A program made the translations under genes and the position numbers. A DNA stretch of 64,000 nucleotides, taken from positions 248,001-312,000 of the forward strand of contig OZ017746.1 in assembly GCA_963969365.1 (NCBI GenBank). Reading direction: 5' to 3'. Below are positions 32,901-45,600 of this stretch, piece after piece (position 1 is the stretch's first letter; every line of letters begins with the position of its first letter). Below the pieces are notes generated by a model. The model was given only the letters and a program-made list of their open reading frames with translations, ran no database searches and was not told the DNA's origin. The DNA comes from Asterochloris sp. CNOR1. Lineage: Eukaryota; Chlorophyta; Trebouxiophyceae; Trebouxiales; Trebouxiaceae.

Positions 32901-34741
32901 CTGAACAGGGCGTCCAGCTGAGCAAAGTGTTGATGCCGCTGAGCGCCTTTGTGGCCCTGTTGTGGGCTGAGCTCATCACTGTCTGAGCTCTCACTGCCAG
33001 AGTCTGTGTCAGAGGTGTCTGAGGAGTCTGCTGGGGAGTCAGAGCCAGCTGGGGCGGCTGTGCCTTGGGGCAATTTGGCTGCGCAGAACGAGGCTTGGTT
33101 CACGCCAGGCAGCCCATCTGCCGCTGTGGCAGGCGCAGCCCGAGTGCCCGTGGTCCCCAGCCGATCCACACCATGAGGCAGTCCAATCAGCTTCGTTGAC
33201 TCTGTTGCTGGGCCTGCCTGCCCCAGGGTGGCAGGCAGTGGGGGCCTGCCCTCCACACTGCCATCCTCACCTGAGCTGTAGCCGCCGGCACTGGAAGTGC
33301 TGCTGCCACTGGAGCTGGACGTGCTGCTGCTGCTGCTGCCTGCGCCTGAGAGCCTCTCGGCCAGGACTGCCCCTCCAGAGGACTTCGAGGCTGCGCTGGC
33401 TGGCCGCTGTCGGCGGCTAGGCTGTTGGAGCCAGGCAGGAGCCTTCCACGAGAGCAGAGCCTCGCCGTGCAGCGCTGCCACTACAAGGTGAGCATCCTGC
33501 ACAGGGCAGCCATGCTTGGTCCGGGCTTTGAGCAGCCATCAACCTGCTGCCCTGTTATCAGAAGCATGGCTTGGCCAGCCTTTTGCAGGCCATGGCTGAC
33601 GCCTCAGCAATGTGCACCTGCCCTTTGGCTGCAGCACGCCTCAAGTGGGCAGACAGCAACTAGTCACCACAGAGTGACTAGTCACCACCTCCATGCCAGG
33701 CAGGTAGGCCCACACCTCATGCAACAAGGCTGTCACAGAGCTCTCCAGAAGCCAGCTGCAGTGCATGTGCACATGCGGAAAGCTGTCAGAGCCAGCCCAT
33801 GCCAGGCACACCTCATACACGACAGGGTTGTCCACAGCGTGGTGAGCGCAGATCATCAGCTTGGGGTGGCGCCACCGGATGATGTGGCGCAGTGCCAGGG
33901 ATGCCTGTACAGTGCCTGCAGGGTGCAGGGCCTGCTTGCGGGTCGGCTGCCATGATAGGGGCTATCCCCGCTGCCATCACGCATTTTGGACAGCAGAACG
34001 GCAAGCTTGACTTTGTTGAGGTGCCTTGACTGAGCAGATGCTCGTGGTGTACTGTCAGCTCCCCAGCATGTCCAGTGTGCCCTTTGAAGCCATTGAAAGG
34101 AGAGTTGGAACCCAGGCCAAGATGCAAGCCAGCTGAGGCCTCCCTCGTTGTGACATGAGGAATAAGTTCAGACTGACCTGCAGGGCCATGGACCTGCACA
34201 GCCTCATGGCCGTCTTCCTTCAAGCGCATGATCAGCCCAGCCAATCCCTGCAGGGAGCTGGCTGATCTGAGACAGGCCTCTCACATGCTGGAACATGTTG
34301 CAAGCATCAGATGGCAAGTCTAGTAGAGGTGCACTCCTTGCTGTGGACTCAGGAGTGGCAGAGTCGAACCCCAGAAGCGGAGCAGAGACCAGGCATTGGA
34401 GCATGCAAGCTGGAAGGCTGCAAAGGGACGTGCCAGCTGGGCCTGCAGCCTGGTGGTGCAGACGGCCTTGAGCTTGCTGCCAGGGCGGCTTTTGTGCTCA
34501 AGAGCCAGCCGGGAGAAACCTTCGGGGACATTGAATTGTACCTGCAGAAACACTTGCAGACATGTCTCTGTCTGTGCAGCAGTAGAGGCTGACGCTTAGC
34601 CTTGACATCAACTGGAGGGTGAGGCCTGCCGGACGAACTTCTTACCTGGCTGCCGCCAGCCTCGAGGAGGACACTGCCTAAGACTCCATCAGCCGCTGCA
34701 TCTACGCAGACGATGTTGAAATTGCTGTTCCGAGCTGTCAT
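26943..34741 (-). CDS. TRZ: Long-form tRNase Z (ELAC2/TRZ type), tRNA 3' endonuclease
   Basis: The N-terminal half starts at 34741. Exon 34646-34741 is followed by VQFNVPEGFSRLALEHKSR, then GLAGLIMRLKEDGHEAVQVH, ALRHIIRWRHPKLMICAHHA and ATVLHLTPAAVALSRSYSAW. This is the degenerate metallo-beta-lactamase half typical of long tRNase Z. The catalytic half begins with TQIVFLGTGSAEPSKYRASS (end of exon 29076-30606), then LSNGHGILLDAGEGTWGQM. The metal-binding motif WVSHKHADHVLGLPGV lies near 28040. VQHCHDAYGVV, LVFSGDTRPC, LLIHEATFES, KRHSTISEAI and LTHFSQRYAKLP follow in 26943-27377. The enzyme cuts the 3' trailer from pre-tRNAs. Two large low-complexity insertions are unusual: a Ser/Pro/Ala-rich, acidic exon (32524-33496) and about 450 Gln/Pro/Ala-rich residues before the GTGSA motif. 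The intron 28400-29075 is GC-AG by phase. Several N-terminal exon edges are unresolved. Confidence 0.93.
32524..33496 (-). other. Low-complexity exon of tRNase Z (disordered, acidic Ser-rich)
   Basis: A 973-bp exon runs from acceptor GTGCAG (before 33496) to donor GTGAGAGG. It starts DAHLVVAALHGEALLSWKAP, then becomes almost pure low complexity. There is a Ser/Thr/Gly run (SSSSSTSSSSGSSTSSAGG), an acidic Ser/Asp stretch (SSDTSDTDSGSESSDSDE), and Ala/Gly/Pro-rich sequence. Ordinary long tRNase Z proteins have only a short linker at this place in the N-terminal half. Confidence 0.7.
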
Positions 34742-35201
34742 CTTGCATGCTGCATGAAGAGCGCTCTGAATACACTGCCCCTTCAGACCAAAAAGGGCAC
34801 AGACCCAGCCTGATTGTCAAGCACTTTGAAGATCTGACCGCAGCAATTTCATTGATTGCATTAAACAGCAGCACTGGATCAAGTCACCTTATTCTCAAAA
34901 GAATGGTGCGACATGGACGGGGGGTCACTGAGGCACTGCACAGGCAGCACCTCCACATGCAGTTGCCCTTGCACTAGCGTCATGGGGCATGCAGTCAAGA
35001 CCTCAATTTTTCAGTTGGGAGCAGTGCACAATGTTCCTGCTACACCACCTTCATCCTCTGCAGGCTGATGCTACAGGCCTGAGGCTGCTGCTGACTACAG
35101 CCCTGTCTTTCTGCTCACACATGCCTGGGTTGATGTGGACTACAGGGACAGACCACAGCCCTAGGTCACTGCACACCTCAGCACATGGGCTTGGCTGAGG
35201 G
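34742..35201. other. Intergenic region between tRNase Z start and CDKA end
   Basis: About 460 bp between two tandem minus-strand genes. It should contain the CDKA 3' UTR and the tRNase Z promoter. I saw no named motif or RNA gene. Confidence 0.4.
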
Positions 35202-38201
35202 TTACAGCCCAGGGTACCGCTGTGCCAGGATGGGCAGGATGTCATGAAAGTAGGGGTGCCTGCAGGCTTCAGCGGCGCTGATGCGTGCGTGGGGCTCATA
35301 CAGCAGCATCTGGTTCAGCAGGTTCAGTCCAGCGGGGCCCAGGTTGGGCGCCAGGTCCTGCAGCAGATGAGCCGCAGTCAGGCTGAGCTTGAAGCTGCTT
35401 GTGCAAGCACAATGCATGCTGTCAGTGGGTTGTCTAAGAGGGCACCTCGGCTGAGCTGATACGAGTACAACCACATGGTGGATGAGCTTGATTGCACCAG
35501 CTGGCAGGCCAGGGCTGAGAGTCAAGCTTCTAAGCTGACTGAGCATGTGGGACCCGCTAGACAGAGCTTGCCTGCCCTTGAACTGGGGGCAGTCAACCAG
35601 GCTGATGCATGAGGAACAGGGTTGCGATAGCTAGAGGGCACAGGACAGCAAAGCAGGCAGGGCCCACTCCTCCTGCGAAGCGGGCAGGGCTGCTGCCTGC
35701 AGACGCACCTGCAGTGGGCGGGGGTGCCATTTGGGGAAGGTCTCCTTATAATCTTTCAGGGCTGACACGCCAGGCCAGGTTATCTCGTCAGGCGTTCCCA
35801 GACCCTGGAAGATCTTGTACAGCTGGCCAATCTCCTGCAGGCAGGCACAAGGCGCTGCTGGGTGCTTGTGAAGCCCTGCTGCCGGTGCTGAGCAGGCCAT
35901 TTCAGGTAGTAGAAGTCTGCAAGAGTGTGCTGGGGTCCAGCAGTCTAAAAGGGGCTGGCGAGGAAGGACTGGGTGCAAGAGTACCATCTGGGCAGCTCAG
36001 AGGCAGGAGGCTGCACTTACAGTTACCATAGCCTTAAACAGCCACGCATGAGACGACGCAGAGCTAAGGACCAGCAGGCAGCCAGAGAGGCCACTGCAGC
36101 CCAATTGACAGGTTGGGCAGTCAAGAAAGCGTGTAGGCTCTGAGGGTACCCCGCAGCACCTGCCAGCAGCCAGCCCTGACCTGGGCAGAACCCTAGCACC
36201 AATGCAGGCCCTCGGGGGAGGCAGCGCACCGAGTCACCCGGGAAAAGGGGGGCATTGTTGGTCATCTCTGCAAAAATGCATCCTATCGACCAGATGTCGA
36301 CCGGCGTGGAGTAGTGCTCTGTGCCCAAAAGGATCTCGGGCGCCCGGTACCACAGTGTCACAACCTGCAGCCCACCAGACAAGGTCTGGATTCATGGGGC
36401 AGATGCAGTGCAGCCGCCTTTGAAAATGCTTTGCAGCCACAACCCTGGCTATGCTTGCGTGAGACCCAGGAGGCTACATAAGATCAGCGCAACTGAGCCC
36501 AAGGTCCTGGCTTCTGGGCAGGTGGATGGCAGGCCAAAGACTTTGCCCACCTCGTTAGCGTATGCGCAAAGAGGGATGCCAAACTGCCCACCCAGTGGGT
36601 GTTTGTGCAAACAGGGATGCCAAGCTGCCCACCTTGTGGGTGTATGCGCGAACAGGGATGCCAAACTGCCCACCTCGTGGGTGTACGCGCGAACAGGGAC
36701 GCCAAAAGCCCTGGCAAGCCCAAAGTCAGCTAGTTTCAGCCCATTGTTGTGGCGCGTGAGCAGCAGGTTCTGAGGCTTCATGTCCCGGTGTAACACCCTG
36801 CAGGTGGACGTGTCTGCTGTTCAGCAAGCAGCAGGTTGTGGCCACCTTTTAGGTATGATGTCTGAGTGAAAAACAGGAATGGCAAGGGACAGCGGCCTGT
36901 ACCTGTGGGCCTGGGCTGGAACAGAAACAGTAAGGCACAGCCACCAAACTGGTACAGTTGCATGCTGGTAGGCAAGTAGCATGACTGAACTGAGCAACTG
37001 ATGACAGGGTGCCTTGCAAGAAACACTTTGCTAGGTGACTGACAAGCTGCTTACCTGTGTGAGTGACAGTGTTGGATGCCCATCAGCATCTGAAAGAGGT
37101 AAAGCTGCAACACAAGGAAACCCATCAGCCCAGTTGCACCAACATCCAACAACCTGTGACGAGTCAGGCAGTGAGTGAGTCAGCGGCCCCCAAGCAATGA
37201 ACGTTTGGCAGGCCCCAGATCTGCTGTTGTCTAGACTGGCTTCTGTAGGCAGAGCGCTTCATGTGGCAACTTGAACACAGGCGTGGAGGCGAAGCTGCTG
37301 ACTGCATTGGAGACCCCGCCTGTGCAGGTTGGCAAGTTGCAGCAGGCTCAAAGTGATACAGTCAGCCAGTTGGGGCACCTTGATGACGCCATGCCCCTCT
37401 CTGGAGTGAGGGTGAGGAAAGAGCATGAGTCAACTGCCCCAGCGGAGGACAGCTCAGGGCAGCTGTATGCGCTTTAGAACCAGCATCAAGTTAGGCTGCA
37501 CTCTGAAGTGCAACTCGCAGGCTGGCGCACCTTGATAAGGCCGTGCTCCTCTCTGAATTGGGGGTGTGTGTCCATGAACTGCTTCATGTCCAGGTCAAGG
37601 TGCTCGAATACAAGCCACAGAGCCCTCTCATTGTGGATCACGTCCAGCAGCCTGCAGGCTACTCAGGATGTCATGAGCGCTATGGAGTTTGAATGCTAGA
37701 AACGCATTGCCAGCGCTTTGCTGGTGCTTGCTGGCAGCCAGCAGGGTCTTCAACCAGCCAGACAGCATCTGCATTTGCCCAGGTTGCTGGCAGAGGGTTC
37801 CTCAGGAACCTGTATTCCATGCAAAGCATCACACCAGCTGCCTGGCCGCCTCATGTAGCCAGGGCCAGGCAAGGGCAGCCTCCACAGCGAAAAGCGTCAT
37901 TAGAATAGCAGTAGTGTACACCCACTTGACAACATTGACATGAGACAACTCTTTGAGAAGTGAGATCTCCCTGATGGCTGTACTGGGGACGCCCTCCTCC
38001 TCATGCTCCAGGCGTGTTTTCTTGAGCGCCACAATCTGGCCAGTCAGGCGATCGCGAGCTTTGTACACAACACCGTACACGCCCTCCCCAATCACCTCTT
38101 TATTTTCATACTGCAGCAGAGAATTAGATGAAGCAGAGGATCCATTGGTTTGCAGAGCCTGTGGGGGAATCTCAGGAGACTCAGCTGCTCACTCTGTCCA
38201 T
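35202..38201 (-). CDS. CDKA1: A-type cyclin-dependent kinase (CDKA, CDC2/CDK1-like)
   Basis: Eight exons close in frame at 301 residues, close to the usual 294: 38193-38201, 37926-38110, 37531-37651, 37055-37104, 36674-36797, 36230-36364, 35709-35834, 35202-35357. The sequence starts [20 protein letters not shown] (glycine loop). [20 protein letters not shown] follows, with the catalytic Lys and the cyclin-binding PSTAIRE helix intact. [13 protein letters not shown] is the catalytic loop, [20 protein letters not shown] the DFG motif and T-loop with its activating Thr, and [14 protein letters not shown] the APE motif. CDKA with a cyclin drives the G1/S and G2/M transitions. Exon 1 has only nine coding bases, but further in-frame ATGs lie just upstream (for example MGYLSP before MDR), so the start is not certain. 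The T-loop donor is copied four times. Confidence 0.95.
36544..36707 (-). repeat. 41-bp tandem repeat, 4 copies, multiplying the CDKA T-loop donor
   Basis: Units start at 36544, 36585, 36626 and 36667, a constant 41-bp period. On the minus strand each contains GGxATCCCTGTTxGCGC, then an ACACCCACGAG-like exon end and GTGGGC. The unit at 36667-36707 spans the real exon end (36674) and donor. The other three lie in the intron. As 41 is not a multiple of three, use of another donor would shift the frame. Confidence 0.95.
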
Positions 38202-39689
38202 GGGGGAAAGGTAGCCCATCCGCCTGCCAGAGCTGACGGCTGCCATGGCTCGCAGTGATCTGTTTCCAGACTGATCTCCCGCTGCACAGTGCCCAAAGTC
38301 AAATGCGTGATCTGAGTCCTCAAGCCATACCTTCTGCGAATCAACTTTCGAATTGCAATGCAAGTATCAAATGTTGCCTCACATGCCTCAAAACCTGAAA
38401 TGGCCAATGTCACATCAACCTGGAGTGATCGTTTCCCTGTCTGGATGGAATTGATCACGGCACCGCGCAGTCAGACAGCAAATATATATGTCTCATGTAC
38501 AGCAAATGTGCTGCAGCCCCTTGATGAGCGTGGACGTCAGAATGGTAGTCATGCAGGGGAAGCCCAGCGTGCTCCAAATGAGGTGTTGCCAATCATGGTA
38601 GCTTTGGGGGATTCCAGGACCAAGCCATCGAGACTTTCTCCCAGACCTTTCATAAATGTGTGAGTCAGGCAATATGTGGGGCCCATCCTGAGCTCACCTC
38701 AACCCAAAGCCCATGAGCCCACAGCCTGCTATAGTCTTGTTGGCGTCCTCTATTTGGCCTGCAGAGGTGCTACATGCTGCCGCTGCTTGTAAATGAACAC
38801 CCTGGCTGCCCCGCTGGGAGCTCCTCAAGGCTCCTCGGTGCGCCCTCTCATGTCTGAGGAGTGGCTTAGTGCACACCTGACCTTGCTCGGCGGGAAACAG
38901 GCTCTCATGCAGATTGCAGGCCACACTTTGCTGCTGAAACACACCTCCTGGGGAGGTACGGTGTGCGTTTGCATCTCTGCACCTTCTGTTGGTTGCAGGC
39001 AAGCTCATGCTGTCAAGCGCCTCACAGAGACCACTGCCGCCTGGTGTTCTTTGTGTCCAGCCTGCAGGCACCTGCAGTACGGTTTGCACTGTGACTGCAC
39101 TTAAGCGCAGGACAAGAGAGAGAGTTGGCCTCGTGCACAACTCACCTGACAGGAGGCTGGCAGATGCCTCATGGCGACAGGGGCAGGGAGTCGTGGTCCA
39201 GGCTGTCACCGCCAAGGGTTGGACAGGTCTGACCAGGTTGGTGCATCCACATGGTCGTTGCAGGCTGGCGCCTGCCTGGTCTGCCAGACCACGCACCATT
39301 CAACAACTAATATGGTGTCAGACTCAGTCCATCAGCATGTAAACATGCAGGCATCCCCAGCTGCGCCATATGTACCTTGTGACTGTGTCTGATGCAACAG
39401 CACCCAGCAGGATGTCAGCATCGTATTTTTGCACAGTTCCTCCTGATTGAAGCGTTCGCTACCGCTGTACGGCGTAGACGGAGAATTCATTTGGTGCGTT
39501 CAAGCTGGTCGCAGTAGCATGCTGTGATCGCTGATGAATGTGCGGTCAGATAGGGTAGGTCAAGCGAGGAGACCCAAGTGGCAGAACTCTGCTCGTTCCT
39601 CAGTGATTCCCGGTATCATGATTACAGAAAGCTGATCTGAGCTGCATTCCAAGGGATCGCATCCCGGACGAGCGTGCCAACCTCAAACC
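38202..39689. other. Divergent intergenic region between CDKA and importin-11
   Basis: About 1.5 kb separate two well-supported starts. Open frames exist on both strands (for example minus GKRSLQVDVTLAISGFEACE near 38430, and GQIEDANKTIAGCGLMGFGL near 38720, which ends at a GTGAGC donor). I could not join them into a gene or assign a family. A TATA-like AAATATATATG lies at about 38481. A small unrecognised minus-strand gene here is possible. Confidence 0.35.
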
Positions 39690-42600
39690 ATGAATGGCAT
39701 CCTCAGCATGATGGAGCACATCCAGCAGCAGGAAATGCAGCATCAGAGGCAGGCTCCCTTGTCTCTGGATGAAGTGCTGCGTGCTGTGCTCGCTGCTGCC
39801 AGTCATGGGCCAGAGAGGGTGGCAGCAGAGCAGTCCTTGCGGAGCTGGGAGGCAGATGCTACCCCAGGCTTCCTGCACGCGCTGGTCTCCATCGTGCAGA
39901 ATGCTGGGCAGGTCGATGAGGTGACAATGGCTTCCTGCTGATGCTCAGCAGGCTGCACAAGCTTGCAGGCCACTGCATGTGCCTGTGCAGTCAGGAGGGT
40001 GTGAGTGGGCAGGGTGCACTGCTGCTTTTAATTTCTGCAGTGTCTGAATGTAGGCGTCTCGGCTGCTGGCCATTGTCCTGGCCAAGAACGCAGTGGGCAG
40101 CTCCTGGCGCAAGACGCTTGGCACACGTGAGCTTGCACTGCCGGGGCTGGTGCCTGCAGTCTTAGGCGCACACTGTCACAACTGCCACATCCGGCAGGCT
40201 ATAACTCAGCTGCCTTGACCTTGCTCCTGTAAGCCATCTTACGAGGCCCTGTGTCACATAATCAATCTCCAGTAGTGTCTGAAACTTGCAGCTTAAACAC
40301 ATGGAGGAGCTCACTAAGATCATCAGCAAGGCCCACATGGCACAAGTCAGATCAGAGGAGCTTTATGCCTGCTGCCCCAAAGTGCTGTAGGACCGCCCAG
40401 CCAAGGACACATGTCACCATACCTCGATGAGGCTACCTGAACCAGTCTGAGCCCTCACGCAGTCCTGCTGTGCTGCTGGGTCGCCCAGCCAAGGACACAT
40501 GTCACCATACCTCAGCAGAAAACCTGTTGCTTTCTGTGCTGCAAGATAGCGCTCTTGCCTGCTAGCCCCTGCTAAGTGGATGGCGTAGCTGTGTCAATCG
40601 CCTGCTCCTGCAGCAGTCCAATGCACGCATTGGTCCTGCAGCCTGTGTCCACCCATCTGTCCTGCAGGGAAAGGTCTGCCAATCTTAGGCAAGGGTGAAG
40701 GGGCCTTTCTCATCAGATTAGACCTTGACGTAGCCTCTCCCACCATAGCGTTCTGCCCCCTGCAGGGGAGTGGTCCCGCCTGCCAGCTCAGGAGAAGGAG
40801 GAGGTGCGCAGCGCCATCCTGGGGCTGCTCTTCAGTGAGGCCTCGGACAGGGTCGCCCTTCAGATTGCCCTGCTGGCGGCCAACGTGGCCCGTTTCGACT
40901 TCCCCGGCAAGTGGCCCAACCTGCTGGCAGAGCTGTCCAGTGCGGCGCAGTGGCAGGGGCAGGACAGCGCCCCTCGCCACTGGCATGCGCTGGTGGCTCT
41001 CAAGCACGTCGTGCGTGCGCTGCGCAACAAGCGCATCGTGGTGGAGCAACCCCCCATGCTGCTGGGCATACGTGAGCTGGGTGTGAGACTTTGGTCTACA
41101 ATGTCTTGTATGGCTGCCTTGGCAGCTACAAGCTGCTGAGAGTGCGTGAGTGTGCGGTTTCATGTGTGGTTCAGCGGCAGGGGCTTGCATGCCTCTTTGG
41201 CGCAATTGCGGCGTTAAAGTCTGTGTGTGCTGTCCCTGATGTGATGATCATGGTTGGCTGGGAAGCTCCATCCTGCTGGGATGCTGTGTTGGAACTTTGT
41301 GCATGTGATCAGCTGTATTCACAGTGATGGCTTGTATGCCTCAGTCATATGCATGCAGAGGTAACAAATGATGATGCTATGCTGGAAGTACATGTGGCTG
41401 GCCTGGGAGTAAAATCATGGTGGGATGGCTCAAGACGGGCTGTGTGGGGTTCAGCTGATCCTGCCTGCAGGCAACAGTCAAATACAAAGTGCTGTCTGTG
41501 AATTGAGACCATGGCTGATTTGGAAGCTCCATACTGCTGGGATGGCGCAGATGTGGCACCTTGTGTGCGGCTTCACCTGTTGCTACAGCGGGGGCTTGAA
41601 CGCTTCTGGCGCACACGTCTAGGATCATACTATGTTAGTTGCGTCTGATGGGCACTCTTTGGCTCTGTGCTGCTGGGTTGCCATGACTGTGGTGTTTGCT
41701 GCGCGGGTCTAGCTGTTCCCACCGCGGCAGCTTGCATGCCACCGCCGCACGAGTGCAGATCAAGGGCTGGCTCTGCTGCTGCTGCCGCCCATTGGTGCGC
41801 TTTGCAGCGATGCAATGCATCCTTGAATGGCACACGTGCAGGGTCAAAGAAATGGATGACCTGCTACAGGCAAAAGCTGTTGAGCTTTTTGAGCTGTTGT
41901 TGTGCCATCGCTTCATGTGCTTGCCTGTATGTGTGGGAACATGTCCAGAGCTTCTGTCGTGCAGCCAGCTTCACTTCAGTGCCTGCCTGGCCCCCGCAGA
42001 CATGAAGCCGTTTACAGAATCCATCACGCGGGAGCGGCAACAGCTCAACAGCAGCATGGAAACCCTGTTCCCCGTCATGCTGTCAGAGTGGCAGCAGCAC
42101 TTTGCTGTCTTTGTCCAGGTCAGCACCGACCTCATGGACACACTGCTGATCAGCTATGAAGCCTGCGTCAAGGTGCTGTCTCATCACAGTCTCTGCATGC
42201 CATCAGCAATCAAGATCGACACCAGCATCTGTGCCCAAGCAGGCTCAGTCATTTGACCGTGCAGGGCGGCGCTGGGCAGGTTGACCGGGGGCGTCTGGGC
42301 CTGAAAGCTCTCAGCGTGCTGGTTGAGCTGCTGAGCCTCATCCCTGAGCAGTCCTTTGAGCGCCTGGCCCCTGAGATGAAGCAGCTGATGGAGGCGATTG
42401 CGCACGCCACCGTGGTGCTGGGCTCCACTCATCCTGCAGGTGTGTACAATAAGATTATTATCATTTTTTGTGCATTCCCGGACTGCCTTGCTGTCAGGAG
42501 TGTGGGTGCAGGACCGCCTGAGCCTTTCCTGCAGCATCATTGCCTGACACCTTGCCCGCATCTGGTTCTGTGTGCGGCACACAGTCTGCAGCCTGCTTTG

Positions 42601-45600
42601 ATGGTGTCAGTGCCTGGGATTCCCGCACTCTGCTGTGCTGCCTGCGCTCAGTGACAGCACAGCAGAGTTCCCACAGCATGCAAGCCTGCACACCGGTCTG
42701 CTGGTGACCAGCCACCTCACAGCTGGCCCCCTTTACTGCTTGCGGCCCTTCATGAGATTGTGTCATGAGATACCTCTTATGGGAGGGTGCTTGATGTCGG
42801 AACCTGAAGGTGCAGGCGGGGCCATTGCTGCTGCCGGTGGGGCAGTAAGGGGCGTTTGAGACACAATGGGGGGTTGCATGGCTGGACAGCTCAGTGGGAG
42901 ACAGTGCTGGTGCAGGGTGTATGGGAACGAGGACTAAGCTGTGTTCATGGCCAAGACGGGCTGCTGAGGCAGGGGGAGGCATGGGGGCAGGCAAGGGAGA
43001 GGCATTGCCTGTGCAAGGGGGGTTGTTGCTGGGCTGGGTTCACAAGGGGCAGCCCTAGCTTGATGCAGGCAGGAGGCAAGGCGGGCTCCTCAAGTGCTGG
43101 CTGCCAGCCAACTGACAGCTGCCCTAACCCTGCCTGCAGCCTTTGACGAGCACGGCGCAGACCCCCGGCCCCTGATTGCCAGCCAACACTTTGAGCGCAT
43201 GGTCCACTGCGTGACCATCGCACAGGACAAGCATGCTGCCGAATTCGCCTCCTACCTGCCCCACTTCCTGGCCCTCTTCAGCAACAGCGCCCTGCTGGCC
43301 ATGGATGCCCAAACAGTGCGCCGCATGCGCCCAAAGCGGCGCATCCTCCTGACCAAGTTCCTGGCCCAGGCCTGCATGCAGAAGCTCTATAGGTCAGCAG
43401 AGGACATGCGGCCCATTCTGGCAGGTGAGATCAGACTTCTGTGCAGTGTCACCGACACCCTCGTGAAACGCTGGTCGGGGCTGTTTTGTTGTTGCAGAAG
43501 CTGTATCAGTTTGCAGACGGCATGAGTCCCAGCCTGACAGGTGGGGGTCCGGGCAGCTGATGTTGAGCTCTACATGCTGCTCCAACCTGTCAGTTCAGGC
43601 GGGGGCGCTAGGGTGTGCCCTGCTGCAGACCGGAGTGGCCGTGAGGCTTTTCTGCCCGCAGCATTGCTGGCTGCTCGCTGCTTCAGATCGATCTCCAGGC
43701 CTCCCTCTGCCTCCAGCCTCCTGTCTTGCCTGGCATGGACACACATATTGCTACAATTGGTTGCTTTGAACTTGGTATGCTCTACTGCTCTGTACGGGCC
43801 AGAATGAGTAGACCACAGGTTGGGATTTCAAGCAAATGGACATGGGCGTGAGGGTCGCACTGCTCTGCCATGACCTTGGTTTGTAGCAGCTACTGCTTGC
43901 ACAGGCTGCCACCTACCTGCGTGCAGCTTCCCCGGCAGTCCTGCGCGAGCGGCTAGAGGCCCACACCCCTGCGCTGGTAGAGGCCAACAGGGCCATCACA
44001 GACATGCTGGGAAACGATCGCGGGCAGTGCTGGCGCCTGGTAGAGGCGCTTGTTGAGAAGTACATCATCTTGACCCCTGATGAGCTGGCAGAGTGGGAGG
44101 TGCGTTGACCCTTCTGCCCAGTGGGAAGGTCTGTGTGCTGGCAGTAGAAGCTGCAGCTTGCAGAAGGCTGGTTTGCCCCGCATGTGTGACTTACCTTCTG
44201 GTGCCGTCAGCAGGCCAAATCACTCCAGTGTTGGTGTTTCGCACCTGTGAACTGACAGCATGACTGAGGCAAGCTGTCGCTGGTTTTAGGCCGGCTGCAC
44301 CCAGTTGGCTGCGGCTGCACCCAGCTGGCTGCAGCTGCACTGCCAGCGAAGTCAGAAGTGGTTCAGTAACAAGACCCTAGATTGCTGAACAATCTTTGCA
44401 ATGGCATAAAATTCTGCCCAACAGAGTCAGATGGCTGCCGGAACAGCAGGTATCATTTTGGCAGGTGCCAGTATGCAGCAATTGCTGGCCACCAACAGCC
44501 TACACAACAATGGATGAGTGCTGCCTGCCTATAGACCGATCCTGAGGGCTACCTGCGCAGCAATGACGTGGACACTGGGCCAGATGCGGACACGCCGCGC
44601 TCTTGCGGGATTGCCCTCATCCTTGTGATGATGGAGCGTGGGGGCGGCAGTGTCACCCAGGTTGTGCTGGAGCTCACCCAGAAGCTGCTGGTGAACCCCT
44701 GGGAGTTGCTCATCTTGGGCTACACTTGTTATCCTTATTGAGGCGGAAGCAGCACTCAACTTGTGCTCAAGCTGTTACAGCAGGCAAATCGCCATTGTCG
44801 GTCATGGCCTCAATCAATGCTTTGAGTCTCTGTGATAGGAGAATGCATGCTTGTAGCCAGGCAAGTCCCTGCCTTGCTTGAGCCTCCCAGAAAAGCTACC
44901 AGTGGGCCTCGAACTTCACTTGTTACTGTCCTGCATGGCGTGCCGTGCGCCTGCCTGTGCAACTCTCCTAGCAAGCCATCACCCTGCGGCATGGGTCATG
45001 CTGGGGTGTCAGCCAGCGCTCCCTGCCCTCACAGCTGCCCCGTGCCTGCCCTGCAGCATGAGGCAGCCACATCGCAGAACGTCCTGGTGCGGGAGGCCTG
45101 CTACAGAATCCTTGGAGAGGGCTGGTCCCATGTGGGGCAGCACATCTCCTTCTCAGACTGGTACCGCACTGAGCTGCGCTCCCTCCTGCAGCAGGGTGAC
45201 GTGCAGGTCAGACACTGTAGGGTTTAGGGTTTAGGATTTAGGCCACATGCACAGGTCGGGTGCTGTGACCAGCCATGGCTCTCTGGCTGGAGGTGCAGCG
45301 TTGCCTGGTCTGTGATGCACCTGCATGTTGTTCACGATGTGTGGAGCCGTTGATCCAACATATTGTCAACAAATGCGAGGCCTGCTTTCCAGATGTGCTG
45401 CCCTGCAACCACAGCTCTGTGCATGAGGTGGACCACCTCCTTCTTGCATGTCCTTGGCCCACTAGCTGACATGGAGCCGCTGTCTTGAGGTGACCTGATG
45501 TGACCCATGCGCATCCCTCACCAGTGCCTGGGGCTACCCCATGACGCTACTTCTACCATGCCTGCCTCAGTGCAAGACTTGGACTCCTCAGACAGGCAGG

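Noticed and set aside
32441-33502. A separate Ser/Ala-rich gene on the minus strand
   Set aside because: It starts at a clear acceptor, ends at a clear donor and lies between exons that both match the N-terminal half of tRNase Z, so it is treated as an exon of that gene.
34365-34400. tRNA-like TCGAACCCC element
   Set aside because: It resembles a reversed T-arm, but no acceptor stem or anticodon arm can be folded around it, and it lies in the tRNase Z gene.
38202-39689. Minus-strand gene suggested by GKRSLQVDVTLAISGFEACE and other open frames
   Set aside because: I could not join the fragments into a phase-consistent gene or match a family, and the region is also the expected promoter of two genes. 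It is kept only as an intergenic note.
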